A stretch of DNA of 12,549 nt from Fidelibacterota bacterium (lineage in GTDB: Bacteria > Fidelibacterota > Fidelibacteria > Fidelibacterales > Fidelibacteraceae): positions 1 to 12,549 of the forward strand of contig JAGLUM010000303.1 of the NCBI GenBank assembly GCA_023134755.1, given 5' to 3'. The position numbers and the translations under genes were made by a program. Positions 1 through 7,968 of this stretch are shown here, in pieces (within the stretch, counting starts at the first letter, position 1; every line of letters starts with the position of its first letter). The notes below the pieces were generated by a model, which worked only from the letters and a program-made list of their open reading frames with translations, was not told the DNA's origin and did no database searches.

Positions 1-68
1 ATCAAACTGTCTTCCTCGGGAACTATTTTATGGAACAGGGTATTGACACCCTGATATATGGAGAAAAC

Positions 69-1139
69 ATGATATATTTTATTGCAACGGTTATTGTTTT
101 AAGCATTTTGGTCTTCGTTCATGAACTGGGACATTTTTTAGCGGCAAAGTCAGTCGGTATTCGCGTAGAAACTTTTTCCATCGGCTTTCCACCCACGATA
201 TTTAAACGTAAAAAAGGGGACACGGAATATGCCATAGGTGCCATTCCCTTTGGCGGCTATGTTCGTATGTCTGGTATGGTTGATGAAAGTTTCGATACCT
301 CTCTTGAGGGCCGGCCTCCACAACCCTGGGAATACCGTTCTAAACCTGTCTGGCAGAAAATTTTTGTTACCATTGCAGGAATTCTCATGAATCTAATTTT
401 GGCCATTACGATCTTTTCGCTGATGAGCGGCATTCAGGGCATCGCGGTATTCAGTCCTGAACCTGTTTTAGATACGATCTATGAAAATACTCCTGCTGAT
501 AAAGCCGGACTGCAATCCGGTGACCGGATCGTCAGCATTGACGGCAACAGTATTTCCACTTGGGACGAGATGGCGAAACATATCCGCTCAGCCGGTGACC
601 GGGAAATCGTCATTACATATTTAAGAGATTGGCAGGAACAGGAAATTTCACTTGCTCCGATATTGCAAAAAACCATACAGGACGGTAATCTTGTACAGGT
701 CGGCGTGATAGGCGTCTCTCCTAGTGTCACCATGGAGAAGTCCGGGTTCTTCGGTGCTATCGGACAGGGATTTAAAACTACAGGGTATTGGTTGAATATG
801 ACCTTTGTTTCCCTGAAATTACTGATAACCGGGCAAGAGAGTTTTAAAAATGTCGGCGGAGTTATCTTTATCGGTCAGTTGGCCGGAGAATCGGCGAAAG
901 CCGGTATCTTGCCTTTCATGGGACTTATTGGTATTTTAAGCGTAAACCTGGCACTATTGAATATTTTACCCATCCCCGGACTCGACGGAGGACACATTAT
1001 TATCGCAATTGCAGAGGGCGTCATGCGCCGGGAAATAAAAATAAAAACCAAAATGATCATTCAACAAATCGGTATGTTTTTACTTTTCGGATTGTTAATT
1101 CTTGCCATTATCAATGACGTGGCCCGGCTTTTTCACTAA
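69..1139 (+). CDS. rseP: Site-2 intramembrane zinc metalloprotease, RseP/M50 family
   Basis: Integral membrane protease of the S2P/RseP family, which cuts transmembrane segments of regulatory proteins such as anti-sigma factors; the substrate here is unknown. With the start at 69 it is 356 residues, normal for a single-PDZ family member. Seen: the zinc motif HELGH at residues 18-22 in the first membrane helix, a PDZ domain at about 125-200 (TPADKAGLQSGDRIVSIDG), a GGVIFIGQ segment near 263-270, and the third metal-ligand motif NILPIPGLDGG at 298-308 with Asp306, followed by a C-terminal membrane helix. The reading frame is open back to the window edge and has an earlier ATG at 30. I prefer 69 because GGAG lies 5 bases upstream and because HELGH then falls at the usual distance from the N-terminus. 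The preceding gene is cut off and unidentifiable: no frame in the first 60 bases gives a recognisable C-terminus. Confidence 0.93.
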   Translation: MIYFIATVIVLSILVFVHELGHFLAAKSVGIRVETFSIGFPPTIFKRKKGDTEYAIGAIPFGGYVRMSGMVDESFDTSLEGRPPQPWEYRSKPVWQKIFVTIAGILMNLILAITIFSLMSGIQGIAVFSPEPVLDTIYENTPADKAGLQSGDRIVSIDGNSISTWDEMAKHIRSAGDREIVITYLRDWQEQEISLAPILQKTIQDGNLVQVGVIGVSPSVTMEKSGFFGAIGQGFKTTGYWLNMTFVSLKLLITGQESFKNVGGVIFIGQLAGESAKAGILPFMGLIGILSVNLALLNILPIPGLDGGHIIIAIAEGVMRREIKIKTKMIIQQIGMFLLFGLLILAIINDVARLFH

Positions 1140-1225
1140 TAAATAGTTGCACCGATTTTCCCGCATATTTTCAAGAATCCGAATAACAGTATCTTTTTAT
1201 AAATTATTGTGCCTTTACTTGATTT

Positions 1226-1284
1226 GTAAATCATTGGATGAACAATATTTTTATGAATTATTATTTTTCATTCATTGATTTTAC
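1226..1284. repeat. Imperfect inverted repeat, possible stem-loop
   Basis: Arm 1228-1242 pairs with arm 1267-1281. Of 15 positions, 13 are Watson-Crick, one is a G-T wobble and one a T-T mismatch. A further GT/AC pair at the base extends the stem past a one-base bulge. The loop is 24 bases and AT-rich. It lies about 90 bases after the rseP stop. No T-run follows the 3' arm, so it is not a classical intrinsic terminator. It could stabilise the 3' end of the rseP transcript or be a chance match in AT-rich DNA. Confidence 0.4.
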
Positions 1285-1430
1285 ATGATACTTCTTCGCT
1301 ATGTTTTGTGCATTATTTATGCTTGTAAAGTTCTCTTATAATTAGGTTTTATGTGCATTTTCTCTTTTTTGTTTTTATTATTCTTTGTACATTGCGTCCA
1401 GCAATAAATTGTTAAATTGGATGAAAATGT

Positions 1431-1442
1431 GTGTTGCAACAC
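1431..1442. promoter_or_regulatory. Perfect 12-bp palindrome, candidate operator
   Basis: The sequence GTGTTGCAACAC is a perfect dyad located 10 bases before the Shine-Dalgarno sequence of the ferredoxin-like gene at 1464. The position fits repressor binding over the start of an operon transcript. I do not recognise the regulator. A perfect 12-bp palindrome is expected about three times by chance in a window this size, so only its location supports it. Confidence 0.3.
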
Positions 1443-1463
1443 GTACTGTTTTAAGGAGAAAAC

Positions 1464-1790
1464 ATGGCAACCATTAATCGTGTATTGATTCAGGCAGATG
1501 ACTGCAAGGGCTGTGGCTTTTGCGTTGAAGCCTGTCCGGTAAATGTACTTGATTTTGCGGATAATCTAAATGTTATGGGATATCGTCCTGCTCATTACAA
1601 GGGCGAGGGATGTACCGGATGCGGTACTTGTTTTTATACTTGCCCTGAAACGAGTGCTATTACGGTCATTCGCAATGTTGATGGCCTCGAAACAGGCCAT
1701 TGTTCTCACTGTAATAAAACCGTAAAGCAAATCCCTGATTATCGTGACAGTGATAAAAAGATTTGTATTGAGTGTTTGAATCCCTGTTAA
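1464..1790 (+). CDS. Ferredoxin-like 4Fe-4S subunit of a 2-oxoacid:ferredoxin oxidoreductase, with extra Cys-rich tail
   Basis: Small iron-sulfur protein of 108 residues, first gene of the oxidoreductase operon. By position and family it is the delta (ferredoxin-type) subunit that carries electrons from the TPP site to external ferredoxin. Seen: two canonical 4Fe-4S motifs, Cys14/17/20/24 ([12 protein letters not shown]) and Cys50/53/56/60 ([12 protein letters not shown]). A C-terminal tail then has Cys80, Cys83, Cys101, Cys104 and Cys108, arranged as CxxC, 17 residues, CxxC, then a last Cys. That tail is not part of the usual two-cluster fold and looks like a zinc-ribbon or rubredoxin-like knuckle; this is inference. 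The start has an excellent ribosome site, AAGGAG, 5 bases before the ATG. Twenty-three bases separate the stop from the next gene, so co-transcription is likely. Confidence 0.85.
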   Translation: MATINRVLIQADDCKGCGFCVEACPVNVLDFADNLNVMGYRPAHYKGEGCTGCGTCFYTCPETSAITVIRNVDGLETGHCSHCNKTVKQIPDYRDSDKKICIECLNPC

Positions 1791-1813
1791 CCATTAAGAA
1801 ATAAGAGGTCTAT

Positions 1814-2860
1814 ATGTCAAAGGTTCTCATTAAAGGCAATGAGGCGGTAGTCCGCGGTGCTTTATTAGCGGGATGTAAAAATTTCTTCGGGTATCCCATT
1901 ACCCCGGCTAGTGAAATAGCCGAAACTGCCGCATATTACTTTCCATTACTGGGCGGTACTTTTTTACAGGCTGAGAGTGAAATTGGTGCTATTAATATGA
2001 TCTACGGTGCTGCCAGCTTTAATACGCGCTGTATGACCGCCAGCTCAAGTCCTGGATTCAGCTTAAAACAGGAAGGTATTTCCTATATAGCGGGTGCGGA
2101 ACTTCCTTGTGTGATCATTGATATTATGCGTGGCGGACCGGGTCTTGGAAATATCGCCCCGGAACAAGCGGATTATAATCAGGTTGTCAAGGGCGGCGGT
2201 CATGGAAATTATAACCTGATCGCTCTGGCTCCCAATAGCGCACAGGAAATGTGTGATTTAACGATGCTGGCATTTGACCTGTCAGACAAATACCGCAATC
2301 CGGCAGTGGTTCTTGCGGATGGCATTATCGGTCAAATGATGGAGCCGGTTGAATTCCCTAAGCCGGTTGAAACAATACCGGACCGTCCCTGGGCTGTAAG
2401 GGGAACTGTGGATTCACACAACCTTATTTGCTCTATAGAATTGTTACCTGACAAACTGGAAGCTCATAATGAGGCATTGCAGGCAAAATATGCTAAAATA
2501 AAAGAGCATGAAATCCGTTATGAGGCAACCTATTGCGATGATGCTGAACATATTCTTATCGGCTATGGAATTGTCAGCCGCATTCTTCATACCGTAGTTG
2601 ATGTTCTGCGCGCGGAAGGTATTAAAGCCGGTTTATTTCGTCCTATTACCTTATTTCCTTTCCCAACACCGCAGTTTGAGGCCTTTGCAAACGACAAGAA
2701 TGTAAAATCATTCTTTGTGTCTGAGTTAAGTGCCGGCCAGATGGTGGATGATGTTCGTCTCGCTGTTAACGGAAAAAAACCGGTTAACCTGCATACACGG
2801 ATGGGTGGAAATATTCCCACAGTAAAGGAACTCGTTGATAAATTCAAAGCAACTATATAG
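1814..2860 (+). CDS. vorB: 2-oxoacid:ferredoxin oxidoreductase alpha subunit, VorB type
   Basis: Alpha subunit of a ferredoxin-dependent 2-oxoacid oxidoreductase, 348 residues. With the beta and gamma parts it converts a 2-oxoacid plus CoA to acyl-CoA, CO2 and reduced ferredoxin in the cytoplasm. Seen: the pyrimidine-binding domain opening with GYPITPASE at residues 26-34, TASSSPG at 75-81, RGGPGLGN at 106-113 followed by EQAD at 117-120, and a C-terminal transketolase-C-like domain from about 240 ([11 protein letters not shown], then [12 protein letters not shown]). This pattern matches proteins named 3-methyl-2-oxobutanoate dehydrogenase VorB; KorA-type 2-oxoglutarate enzymes are close relatives, so branched-chain specificity is not proven. 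AGAGG lies upstream of the ATG. The stop codon is 9 bases before the fused beta-gamma gene, so translation is probably coupled. Confidence 0.9.
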   Translation: MSKVLIKGNEAVVRGALLAGCKNFFGYPITPASEIAETAAYYFPLLGGTFLQAESEIGAINMIYGAASFNTRCMTASSSPGFSLKQEGISYIAGAELPCVIIDIMRGGPGLGNIAPEQADYNQVVKGGGHGNYNLIALAPNSAQEMCDLTMLAFDLSDKYRNPAVVLADGIIGQMMEPVEFPKPVETIPDRPWAVRGTVDSHNLICSIELLPDKLEAHNEALQAKYAKIKEHEIRYEATYCDDAEHILIGYGIVSRILHTVVDVLRAEGIKAGLFRPITLFPFPTPQFEAFANDKNVKSFFVSELSAGQMVDDVRLAVNGKKPVNLHTRMGGNIPTVKELVDKFKATI

Positions 2861-2869
2861 AGGCATAGC

Positions 2870-4291
2870 ATGAAAACAACTATTTTACAAAAACCCGCAA
2901 GCTTTTATGATGAATTTGTGCTTAAAGGCGGAAGCCAGTTAAAAAGTACCCACTATTGCCCGGGCTGCGGACATGGAATTTTACATAAACTTATTGCAGA
3001 AGCCATCAGCGATTTCAATATTCAGGACAGAACTGTATTGATCTCTCCGGTTGGCTGCTCTGTGTTTGCTTATTATTATTTTGACGTGGGCAATATCCAA
3101 GCCGCACACGGACGTGCCCCTGCTGTTGCTACAGGTTATAAACGCGCCAATCCTGATTCCATTATGATTTCTTATCAAGGTGATGGAGATTTGGCAGCGA
3201 TCGGTACCAACGAAATTCTGCATGCCGCCAACCGCGGTGAACAGATGACGGTCTTTTTCGTGAATAATGCCATTTACGGAATGACCGGTGGACAAATGGC
3301 ACCAACCACCCTGATCGGACAAAAAAGCACCACTACTCCCCGTGGGCGAACTCTGCAGAATGAAGGTTATCCCATGAAAATGGCTGAAATTATTGCCATT
3401 CTGGAGGCACCGGTGTATGTCGAACGGGTAATGCTTACCGACGCAAAAAATATTGCACGCACACGAAAAGCTGTGCGTAAAGCACTGAAAATTCAAATAG
3501 ATAAAAAAGGATTTTCTTTTGTAGAGGTCCTGTCTGCTTGTCCTACCGGTTGGAAAATGACCCCGGTCAATTCTAAAAAATGGATGACTGATGTCTTATC
3601 GAAACATTTTGAACTGGGAGTTAAAAAGGATATATCTGAAGACCGGGAACCGGTTATTGTCATGCATCCGGAACCGCATTTTAAAGAATACCATGAATTA
3701 CTGGATATTAAAAGTCTGGCCGATAAAATTACGGATGTTAAACTGCCGGCTCTTAAACCAATATTAGATGAAGTAAAGATCGCCGGTTTTGGCGGCCAGG
3801 GTGTACTCAGTATGGGTTACGCACTGGCAAATATTGCTATGGGACATAATTATCAGGTCAGCTGGCTTCCGAGTTACGGACCCGAAATGCGCGGGGGCAC
3901 GGCCAATTGCAGTGTGAAAGTATCTGACCAGCGAATTGGTTCGCCCATCATAGATAATCCGACCGTTCTCGTTGCAATGAATAAACCCTCACTGATACGT
4001 TTTGAAGAAGACGTTCAGCCGGGCGGTATTATTTTATATGATAGTGGTTTGATCGATACCCCACCCACCCGTAAGGATGTGACGGTCATCGGGATCCAAG
4101 CCACAGAAGAAGCCGACAAGTTAGGATCCAGAAAAATAGCAAATATGATAATGCTGGGAGCTTATGCCAAGTCAAGCGGATATCTTTTAGAAAATTATAT
4201 TCTCCAGGCCCTGCCGTTAATTATTAAAAATAAAGCATTTCATGAGATGAATGATAAAGCGTTCAAGCTGGGAATGCGTTTGGCAAAGTAA
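2870..4291 (+). CDS. Fused beta (TPP-binding) and gamma subunits of 2-oxoacid:ferredoxin oxidoreductase
   Basis: One 473-residue polypeptide carrying two subunits that are separate in many relatives. Residues about 20-245 are the TPP-binding beta part: CPGCGHG at 30-36, GDGD at 104-107 and NNAIYGMTGGQ at 132-142, which binds diphosphate and magnesium. A linker runs over about 250-300. Residues about 301-473 are the gamma domain: GFGGQGV at 306-312 and PSYGPEMRGG at 334-343, with a C-terminal helical end. The complete catalytic unit would therefore be this protein plus VorB and the ferredoxin-like subunit. The domain order beta then gamma matches the gene order in unfused operons. The frame is continuous with no internal stop, so the fusion is real unless a sequencing error removed a stop. 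The AGAGG ribosome site overlaps the end of vorB. A strong terminator follows directly. Confidence 0.9.
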   Translation: MKTTILQKPASFYDEFVLKGGSQLKSTHYCPGCGHGILHKLIAEAISDFNIQDRTVLISPVGCSVFAYYYFDVGNIQAAHGRAPAVATGYKRANPDSIMISYQGDGDLAAIGTNEILHAANRGEQMTVFFVNNAIYGMTGGQMAPTTLIGQKSTTTPRGRTLQNEGYPMKMAEIIAILEAPVYVERVMLTDAKNIARTRKAVRKALKIQIDKKGFSFVEVLSACPTGWKMTPVNSKKWMTDVLSKHFELGVKKDISEDREPVIVMHPEPHFKEYHELLDIKSLADKITDVKLPALKPILDEVKIAGFGGQGVLSMGYALANIAMGHNYQVSWLPSYGPEMRGGTANCSVKVSDQRIGSPIIDNPTVLVAMNKPSLIRFEEDVQPGGIILYDSGLIDTPPTRKDVTVIGIQATEEADKLGSRKIANMIMLGAYAKSSGYLLENYILQALPLIIKNKAFHEMNDKAFKLGMRLAK

Positions 4292-4310
4292 TTGTTTTGC
4301 ACTGTCTTTG

Positions 4311-4347
4311 CGCTCTGCTTTCCCGGTGGAAGGCGGGGCGTTTTTTT
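4311..4347 (+). terminator. Strong intrinsic terminator after the oxidoreductase operon
   Basis: A 13-bp stem (4311-4323 with 4328-4340) closes a four-base CGGT loop. All 13 positions pair if G-U is allowed (four wobbles in the RNA), and seven T residues follow at 4341-4347. It starts 20 bases after the stop codon of the fused beta-gamma gene and should end the transcript efficiently. Confidence 0.9.
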
Positions 4348-4552
4348 ACATGAATATTTTATCTCTTATTTTCATATAATATTTATTCATTATTATTCAA
4401 CAAGTATTAATCCTTGTAAAATAAAAATATTTATACCATATCTCAGAGGTAATAATGTTTTAATCTACTGATAATGAACGTGAACGAAAAACTGGTAAAT
4501 AGATGTTTTGTTTTTTGCTCTGAATACATATTGTATTGAAAGGAGTTCCCTG

Positions 4553-5731
4553 ATGAAAAAATGTATCGTATTTTCAATTTTTATGATCCTGATCATAGCA
4601 CTGACAGGATGCTTTAATTTACCTGATGAAGAAAATTTTATTCTTGCTCTCAATAATAATGGTGCTGATGGCGATGAACTTCCCGAAGAACTTTATTATA
4701 ATGAAAATACTGTTATTAATCTGCCGGGCGTTGGAAGCTTAATTCGCATGGGTTTTTCCTTTAACGGCTGGAACACTGAAGCGGACGGCTCGGGTAATGC
4801 CTATACTACAGGTGCATCATTTATTATGCCGGGTGAAAATGTTACTTTATATGCACAATGGACTTTTAATCCATCATCCATCAATTATCGAGATATGGTC
4901 TCGGTCATTGGTGGTACATATACCCATACCGATACCCAAAATTATGAAACGAACAGCTACACTCACACAATCTCGGGTTACAACATTGGAAAATATGAGG
5001 TGACCTACGAATTATGGTATGTTGTTTATCGGTGGGCACTTGAGAACGGATATCAATTTGCCAGTGCCGGTGAGGAAGGGCGTCCTGGAATTGCCGGTGT
5101 TATTCCTTCGACAGATAAATATGAACCGGTAGTAAGTATTAACTGGCGTAGTGCGATCGTCTGGTGTAATGCCTATAGTGAATTAGCCGGCTATGCACCG
5201 GTCTATCTGGATTCAGATGAAGAAATCATTCGAGATTCCCGCGGTACAAATGCGGATGATTGTGACAACGCCATTTGGGATATTACTGTGAACGGATATC
5301 GTTTGCCTACGGAGGGTGAGTGGCAATATGCCGCCAGTAACCGTGGATCAATACCGTACAATTTTGCCTCAGGTGCTACTGCAAGTTATTCCAATGCCAC
5401 CGCAACGGATTTGGCCGCATGGTATAGGCCAAACGCGTATATTGTTGGTATGAGCAGTTCGGATTATGGCACCCATGCCGTGGGAACAAAAACTGTCAAT
5501 TCTCTGGGGCTGTATGATATGAGTGGAAATACTTCGGAATGGTGCTGGGATTGGTTCGCAACATCTCCCACAACCGCGCAAGATGATTATGCGGGACCGG
5601 ATACCGGTACCTCGCGCGTAAAACGGGGCGGCAGTTGGAGTAGCTATGGACAAAATATTATTATCGGGAGCCGGAGCGGACAAAATCCGAATACGGAGAG
5701 CGGGGGATTACGCCTTACACGAACCCCATAA
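4553..5731 (+). CDS. Lipoprotein with InlB-type B-repeat and FGE-sulfatase (SUMF1)-like domain
   Basis: Exported lipoprotein of 392 residues. The start at 4553 is chosen over an upstream in-frame ATG at 4508 because AGGAG lies 8 bases before it and it gives a clean type II signal peptide: KK, a hydrophobic stretch, then the lipobox LTGC with Cys20. Residues about 31-103 form a Listeria-Bacteroides repeat (GFSFNGWNTEADGSG, ending in VTLYAQW). Residues about 113-392 are an FGE-sulfatase/SUMF1-like domain with GYRLPTEGEWQYAA near 248-261, LYDMSGNTSEWCWDW at 320-334 and RVKRGGSW at 355-362. True formylglycine-generating enzymes carry a catalytic Cys pair shortly after the GGS motif. Here that stretch has SSYGQNIIIG and no Cys, so oxidase activity is unlikely. 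It is probably a surface binding or structural protein; its role is unknown. It is a single gene between two terminators. Confidence 0.88.
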   Translation: MKKCIVFSIFMILIIALTGCFNLPDEENFILALNNNGADGDELPEELYYNENTVINLPGVGSLIRMGFSFNGWNTEADGSGNAYTTGASFIMPGENVTLYAQWTFNPSSINYRDMVSVIGGTYTHTDTQNYETNSYTHTISGYNIGKYEVTYELWYVVYRWALENGYQFASAGEEGRPGIAGVIPSTDKYEPVVSINWRSAIVWCNAYSELAGYAPVYLDSDEEIIRDSRGTNADDCDNAIWDITVNGYRLPTEGEWQYAASNRGSIPYNFASGATASYSNATATDLAAWYRPNAYIVGMSSSDYGTHAVGTKTVNSLGLYDMSGNTSEWCWDWFATSPTTAQDDYAGPDTGTSRVKRGGSWSSYGQNIIIGSRSGQNPNTESGGLRLTRTP

Positions 5732-5762
5732 TTCCGGTACTTTATTCATCATATAAAAATAT

Positions 5763-5787
5763 AAAGCCTCCCGTTTGGGAGGCTTTT
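5763..5787. terminator. Bidirectional intrinsic terminator between convergent genes
   Basis: Stem 5766-5772 pairs perfectly with 5777-5783 (GCCTCCC and GGGAGGC) around a GTTT loop. AAA on the left pairs with TTTT on the right, giving a T-run on both strands. It lies 31 bases after the lipoprotein stop and 20 bases beyond the stop of the opposing glutamine synthetase gene, so it can end both transcripts. Confidence 0.92.
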
Positions 5788-5807
5788 AGTATGTGTTAAA
5801 TTTTTAT

Positions 5808-7901
5808 TTATATCTTAAACAGCATTTCTGCATAGGTCGGCATGGGCCAGAGTTCTGCATCACAAATTTCTTCTAATGCGTCGCCGGCTTCACGAAGTAA
5901 TTCCATATTTACGGTAATAATATCGCCAACATATTTTGAACGCTTTTCTTCGTTCAGTGATTTAAGTTTATTAATATCCGTTTTCAGTATATCCAAACGT
6001 TCAATAAATAATTTCAATTTATTGTTAATATCATTCAATATGCTGACCTGAAGACTTTTATTAACACCTGCCACCTGCAGATGAGCCGCATTTCCCGATA
6101 CAATAGATTGATATTTTAATACCGCCGGCAATATTTGGCGTTCAGCCATGACAATCATGGTCCTTGCTTCAATGCGGTTTTTCATGACATAGTTTTCCAG
6201 GAAGATCAGCATTCGCGCTTGCAGCTCTTTTTGATTTAATACCTTTTGCCGTTCAAACAGAGCTACATTTTTTTCGGAACAAAACTCGGGGTAGACATCC
6301 ACACTTTTATTAAAATAGGGCAAGCCGCGTGTTTTTGCTTCTGCATACCATTTTCCTGAATATCCGTCACCATTGAAGACGATCCGTTTGTGTTTGCTGT
6401 ATACATCTTTGATCAATACTTCAATATTATTATCTTTTTCTAATCTGTCTGCAAATTCAGCTAGCTGGTCCGCAATGATCGTATTGAGGATCATGTTCGG
6501 ACGCGCAAGAGAACCCTGTGAGGAAACCATGCGAAATTCGAATTTGTTCAAGGTGAAAGCAAAGGGTGATGTACGATTACGATCCATATCATCCTTGGAA
6601 ATATCCGGAAGGGTTGATACGCCCACTTTAAAGATCTCATTGACTTTTTTATCAATTTTTTTACCTGTCTCGATATTTTCAAAGATTTCGGTAAGGGTTT
6701 TCCCAAGATAGATAGAAATAATGGATGGTGGTGCCTCATTCCCGCCAAGCCGGTGATCATTCCCGGGTGTGGACGCTGCCAGACGCAGCAAATCAGCGTG
6801 CTTATCCACCGCTTTAATAACTGCGGCAACGAATAACAAGAATCTTTTATTTTCTTCCCGGGTTTTTCCGGGTGATAAAAGCTGGATACCATCGTCGGTA
6901 TCTATGGACCAGTTATTGTGTTTCCCGGAACCATTAATGCGGGCAAAGGGTTTTTCGTGCAGAAGGCAAACCAGTTTATGCCGACGGGCAACACGTTTCA
7001 TAATTTCCATGACCAAATGATTTTGATCAATAATAATATTACATTCCCCGTACACAACCGCTAATTCATATTGATTTGGCGCCACTTCATTGTGTTTGGT
7101 TTTTGCTGAAATACCCAGTTTCCAAAGTTCCATATCCAGATCATTCATAAACAGAGAAATACGTTCTTTTATACTTCCAAAATAATGATCATCCAGTTCG
7201 TGTCCTTTGGGAGCGGCCGCGCCAAATAAGGTGCGTCCGGTCATCTGCAAATCAAGCCGTTTATTATAATAGGCTTCATCTACCAGAAAATATTCCTGTT
7301 CGGGACCAACGCGGGGAATAGCATATTTTGATGTTGAATTACCTAAAAGCCGCAAAATACGAATCACCTGTTTTGATAATGCTTCAATCGATCGCAGTAC
7401 AGGTGTTTTTTTATCCAGGGCTTCTCCGGTGTATGAATAAAATGCGGTTGGAATATAGAGGGTTTTTCCCGCGTCATCATCTTTAATAAATACCGGCGAT
7501 GTAACATCCCAGACGGTATATCCCCGAGCCTCAAACGTTGCCCGTAATCCGCCATTCGGAAAGGACGAAGCATCCGGTTCTCCCTGAACCAGCTCCTTGC
7601 CGGAAAATTCCATAATAATGCTTCCGTCACCACTTGGAGAAATAAATGATTCATGTTTTTCAGCTGTAATACCGGTAAGCGGTTGAAACCAGTGTGTATA
7701 GTGGGTCGCACCTTTTTCGATGGCCCAATCCTTAATAGCATTAGCAATGATCTCAGCAATATTTACATCCAAGGGCTGATGTCCTTTAATGATCCGCCTT
7801 AATTGTTCATACACATTCTTAGGCAAACGCTGCTGCATCACAGCATCACTAAATACACTCATTCCAAAAATGTTGATAATATCATATTCTGTGTTTTTCA
7901 T
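5808..7901 (-). CDS. glnN: Glutamine synthetase type III
   Basis: Cytoplasmic ATP-dependent ligase making glutamine from glutamate and ammonium. The length of about 697 residues is typical of the GSIII family, compared with about 450 for GSI. Positions count from the ATG at 7901. Seen: the GSIII N-terminal signature GGLRATFEARGYTVWD at about 117-132, the glutamate-binding region PEQEYFLVD at 200-208, KHNEVAPNQYELA at 269-281, the catalytic-core stretch NGSGKHNNW at 323-331, STPGNDHRLGGNEAPPS at 377-393, and RNRTSPFAFTLNKFEFRM at 441-458. The C-terminal 130 residues are helical and charged, as in the family. A TTG one codon upstream (7904) is an alternative start: GAGG is 7 bases from the TTG and 10 from the ATG. 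No GlnB or regulator gene is visible nearby. The gene lies downstream of rseC on the same strand and converges on the lipoprotein gene. Confidence 0.96.
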   Translation of the reverse strand: MKNTEYDIINIFGMSVFSDAVMQQRLPKNVYEQLRRIIKGHQPLDVNIAEIIANAIKDWAIEKGATHYTHWFQPLTGITAEKHESFISPSGDGSIIMEFSGKELVQGEPDASSFPNGGLRATFEARGYTVWDVTSPVFIKDDDAGKTLYIPTAFYSYTGEALDKKTPVLRSIEALSKQVIRILRLLGNSTSKYAIPRVGPEQEYFLVDEAYYNKRLDLQMTGRTLFGAAAPKGHELDDHYFGSIKERISLFMNDLDMELWKLGISAKTKHNEVAPNQYELAVVYGECNIIIDQNHLVMEIMKRVARRHKLVCLLHEKPFARINGSGKHNNWSIDTDDGIQLLSPGKTREENKRFLLFVAAVIKAVDKHADLLRLAASTPGNDHRLGGNEAPPSIISIYLGKTLTEIFENIETGKKIDKKVNEIFKVGVSTLPDISKDDMDRNRTSPFAFTLNKFEFRMVSSQGSLARPNMILNTIIADQLAEFADRLEKDNNIEVLIKDVYSKHKRIVFNGDGYSGKWYAEAKTRGLPYFNKSVDVYPEFCSEKNVALFERQKVLNQKELQARMLIFLENYVMKNRIEARTMIVMAERQILPAVLKYQSIVSGNAAHLQVAGVNKSLQVSILNDINNKLKLFIERLDILKTDINKLKSLNEEKRSKYVGDIITVNMELLREAGDALEEICDAELWPMPTYAEMLFKI

Positions 7902-7939
7902 CAAGAGATTTCCTCAATTACTGCTCAAAAATCTTTGCT

Positions 7940-7968
7940 AAAATATAACGCATATTCAAAAATAACAA
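7940..7968 (-). promoter_or_regulatory. Candidate sigma-70 promoter for glnN
   Basis: On the minus strand TTGTTA (7968-7963) is followed by TATTTT (7945-7940) at 17-base spacing. An overlapping TATATT at 7947-7942 gives 15-base spacing. The -10 lies about 35 bases before the glnN start. The region is extremely AT-rich, so such matches are easy to find and the call is weak. Confidence 0.35.

Larger units (their letters stand above)
1140..1463. other. AT-rich gene-free region between rseP and the oxidoreductase operon
   Basis: These 324 bases are very AT-rich and hold no convincing coding region. No GC-rich hairpin with a T-run follows rseP, so I cannot mark an intrinsic terminator there. What can be seen is an imperfect inverted repeat (1226-1284), a TATAAT hexamer at 1337-1342 without a good -35 partner, pyrimidine-rich runs around 1359-1382, and a 12-bp palindrome at 1431-1442 just before the ribosome binding site of the next gene. 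The promoter of the downstream operon probably lies here but cannot be placed by eye. Confidence 0.7.

Noticed and set aside
1..54. Tail of an upstream gene (frame 1 runs to a TGA at 52-54)
   Set aside because: The 17 residues match no recognisable C-terminus, so I do not annotate a partial gene, although dxr commonly precedes rseP in other bacteria.
30..68. Longer N-terminus for the RseP-like protease starting at ATG 30
   Set aside because: The extra 13 residues are not hydrophobic like the family N-terminus, and the ATG at 69 has a GGAG ribosome site at good spacing.
1337..1342. TATAAT hexamer as a promoter for the oxidoreductase operon
   Set aside because: No acceptable -35 element at 16-18 bases upstream; such hexamers are frequent in this AT-rich spacer.
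2981..3496. 171-codon open frame antisense to the fused beta-gamma gene
   Set aside because: It lies entirely under a well-supported gene, its translation has no recognisable motif, and it is an antisense shadow.
4508..4536. TTGTTT-17-TTGTAT as a promoter of the lipoprotein gene
   Set aside because: A transcript from it would begin at or inside the ribosome binding site, leaving no usable leader.
4508..4552. Upstream ATG for the lipoprotein gene
   Set aside because: It would put 15 residues before the signal peptide, and AGGAG is placed correctly for the ATG at 4553.
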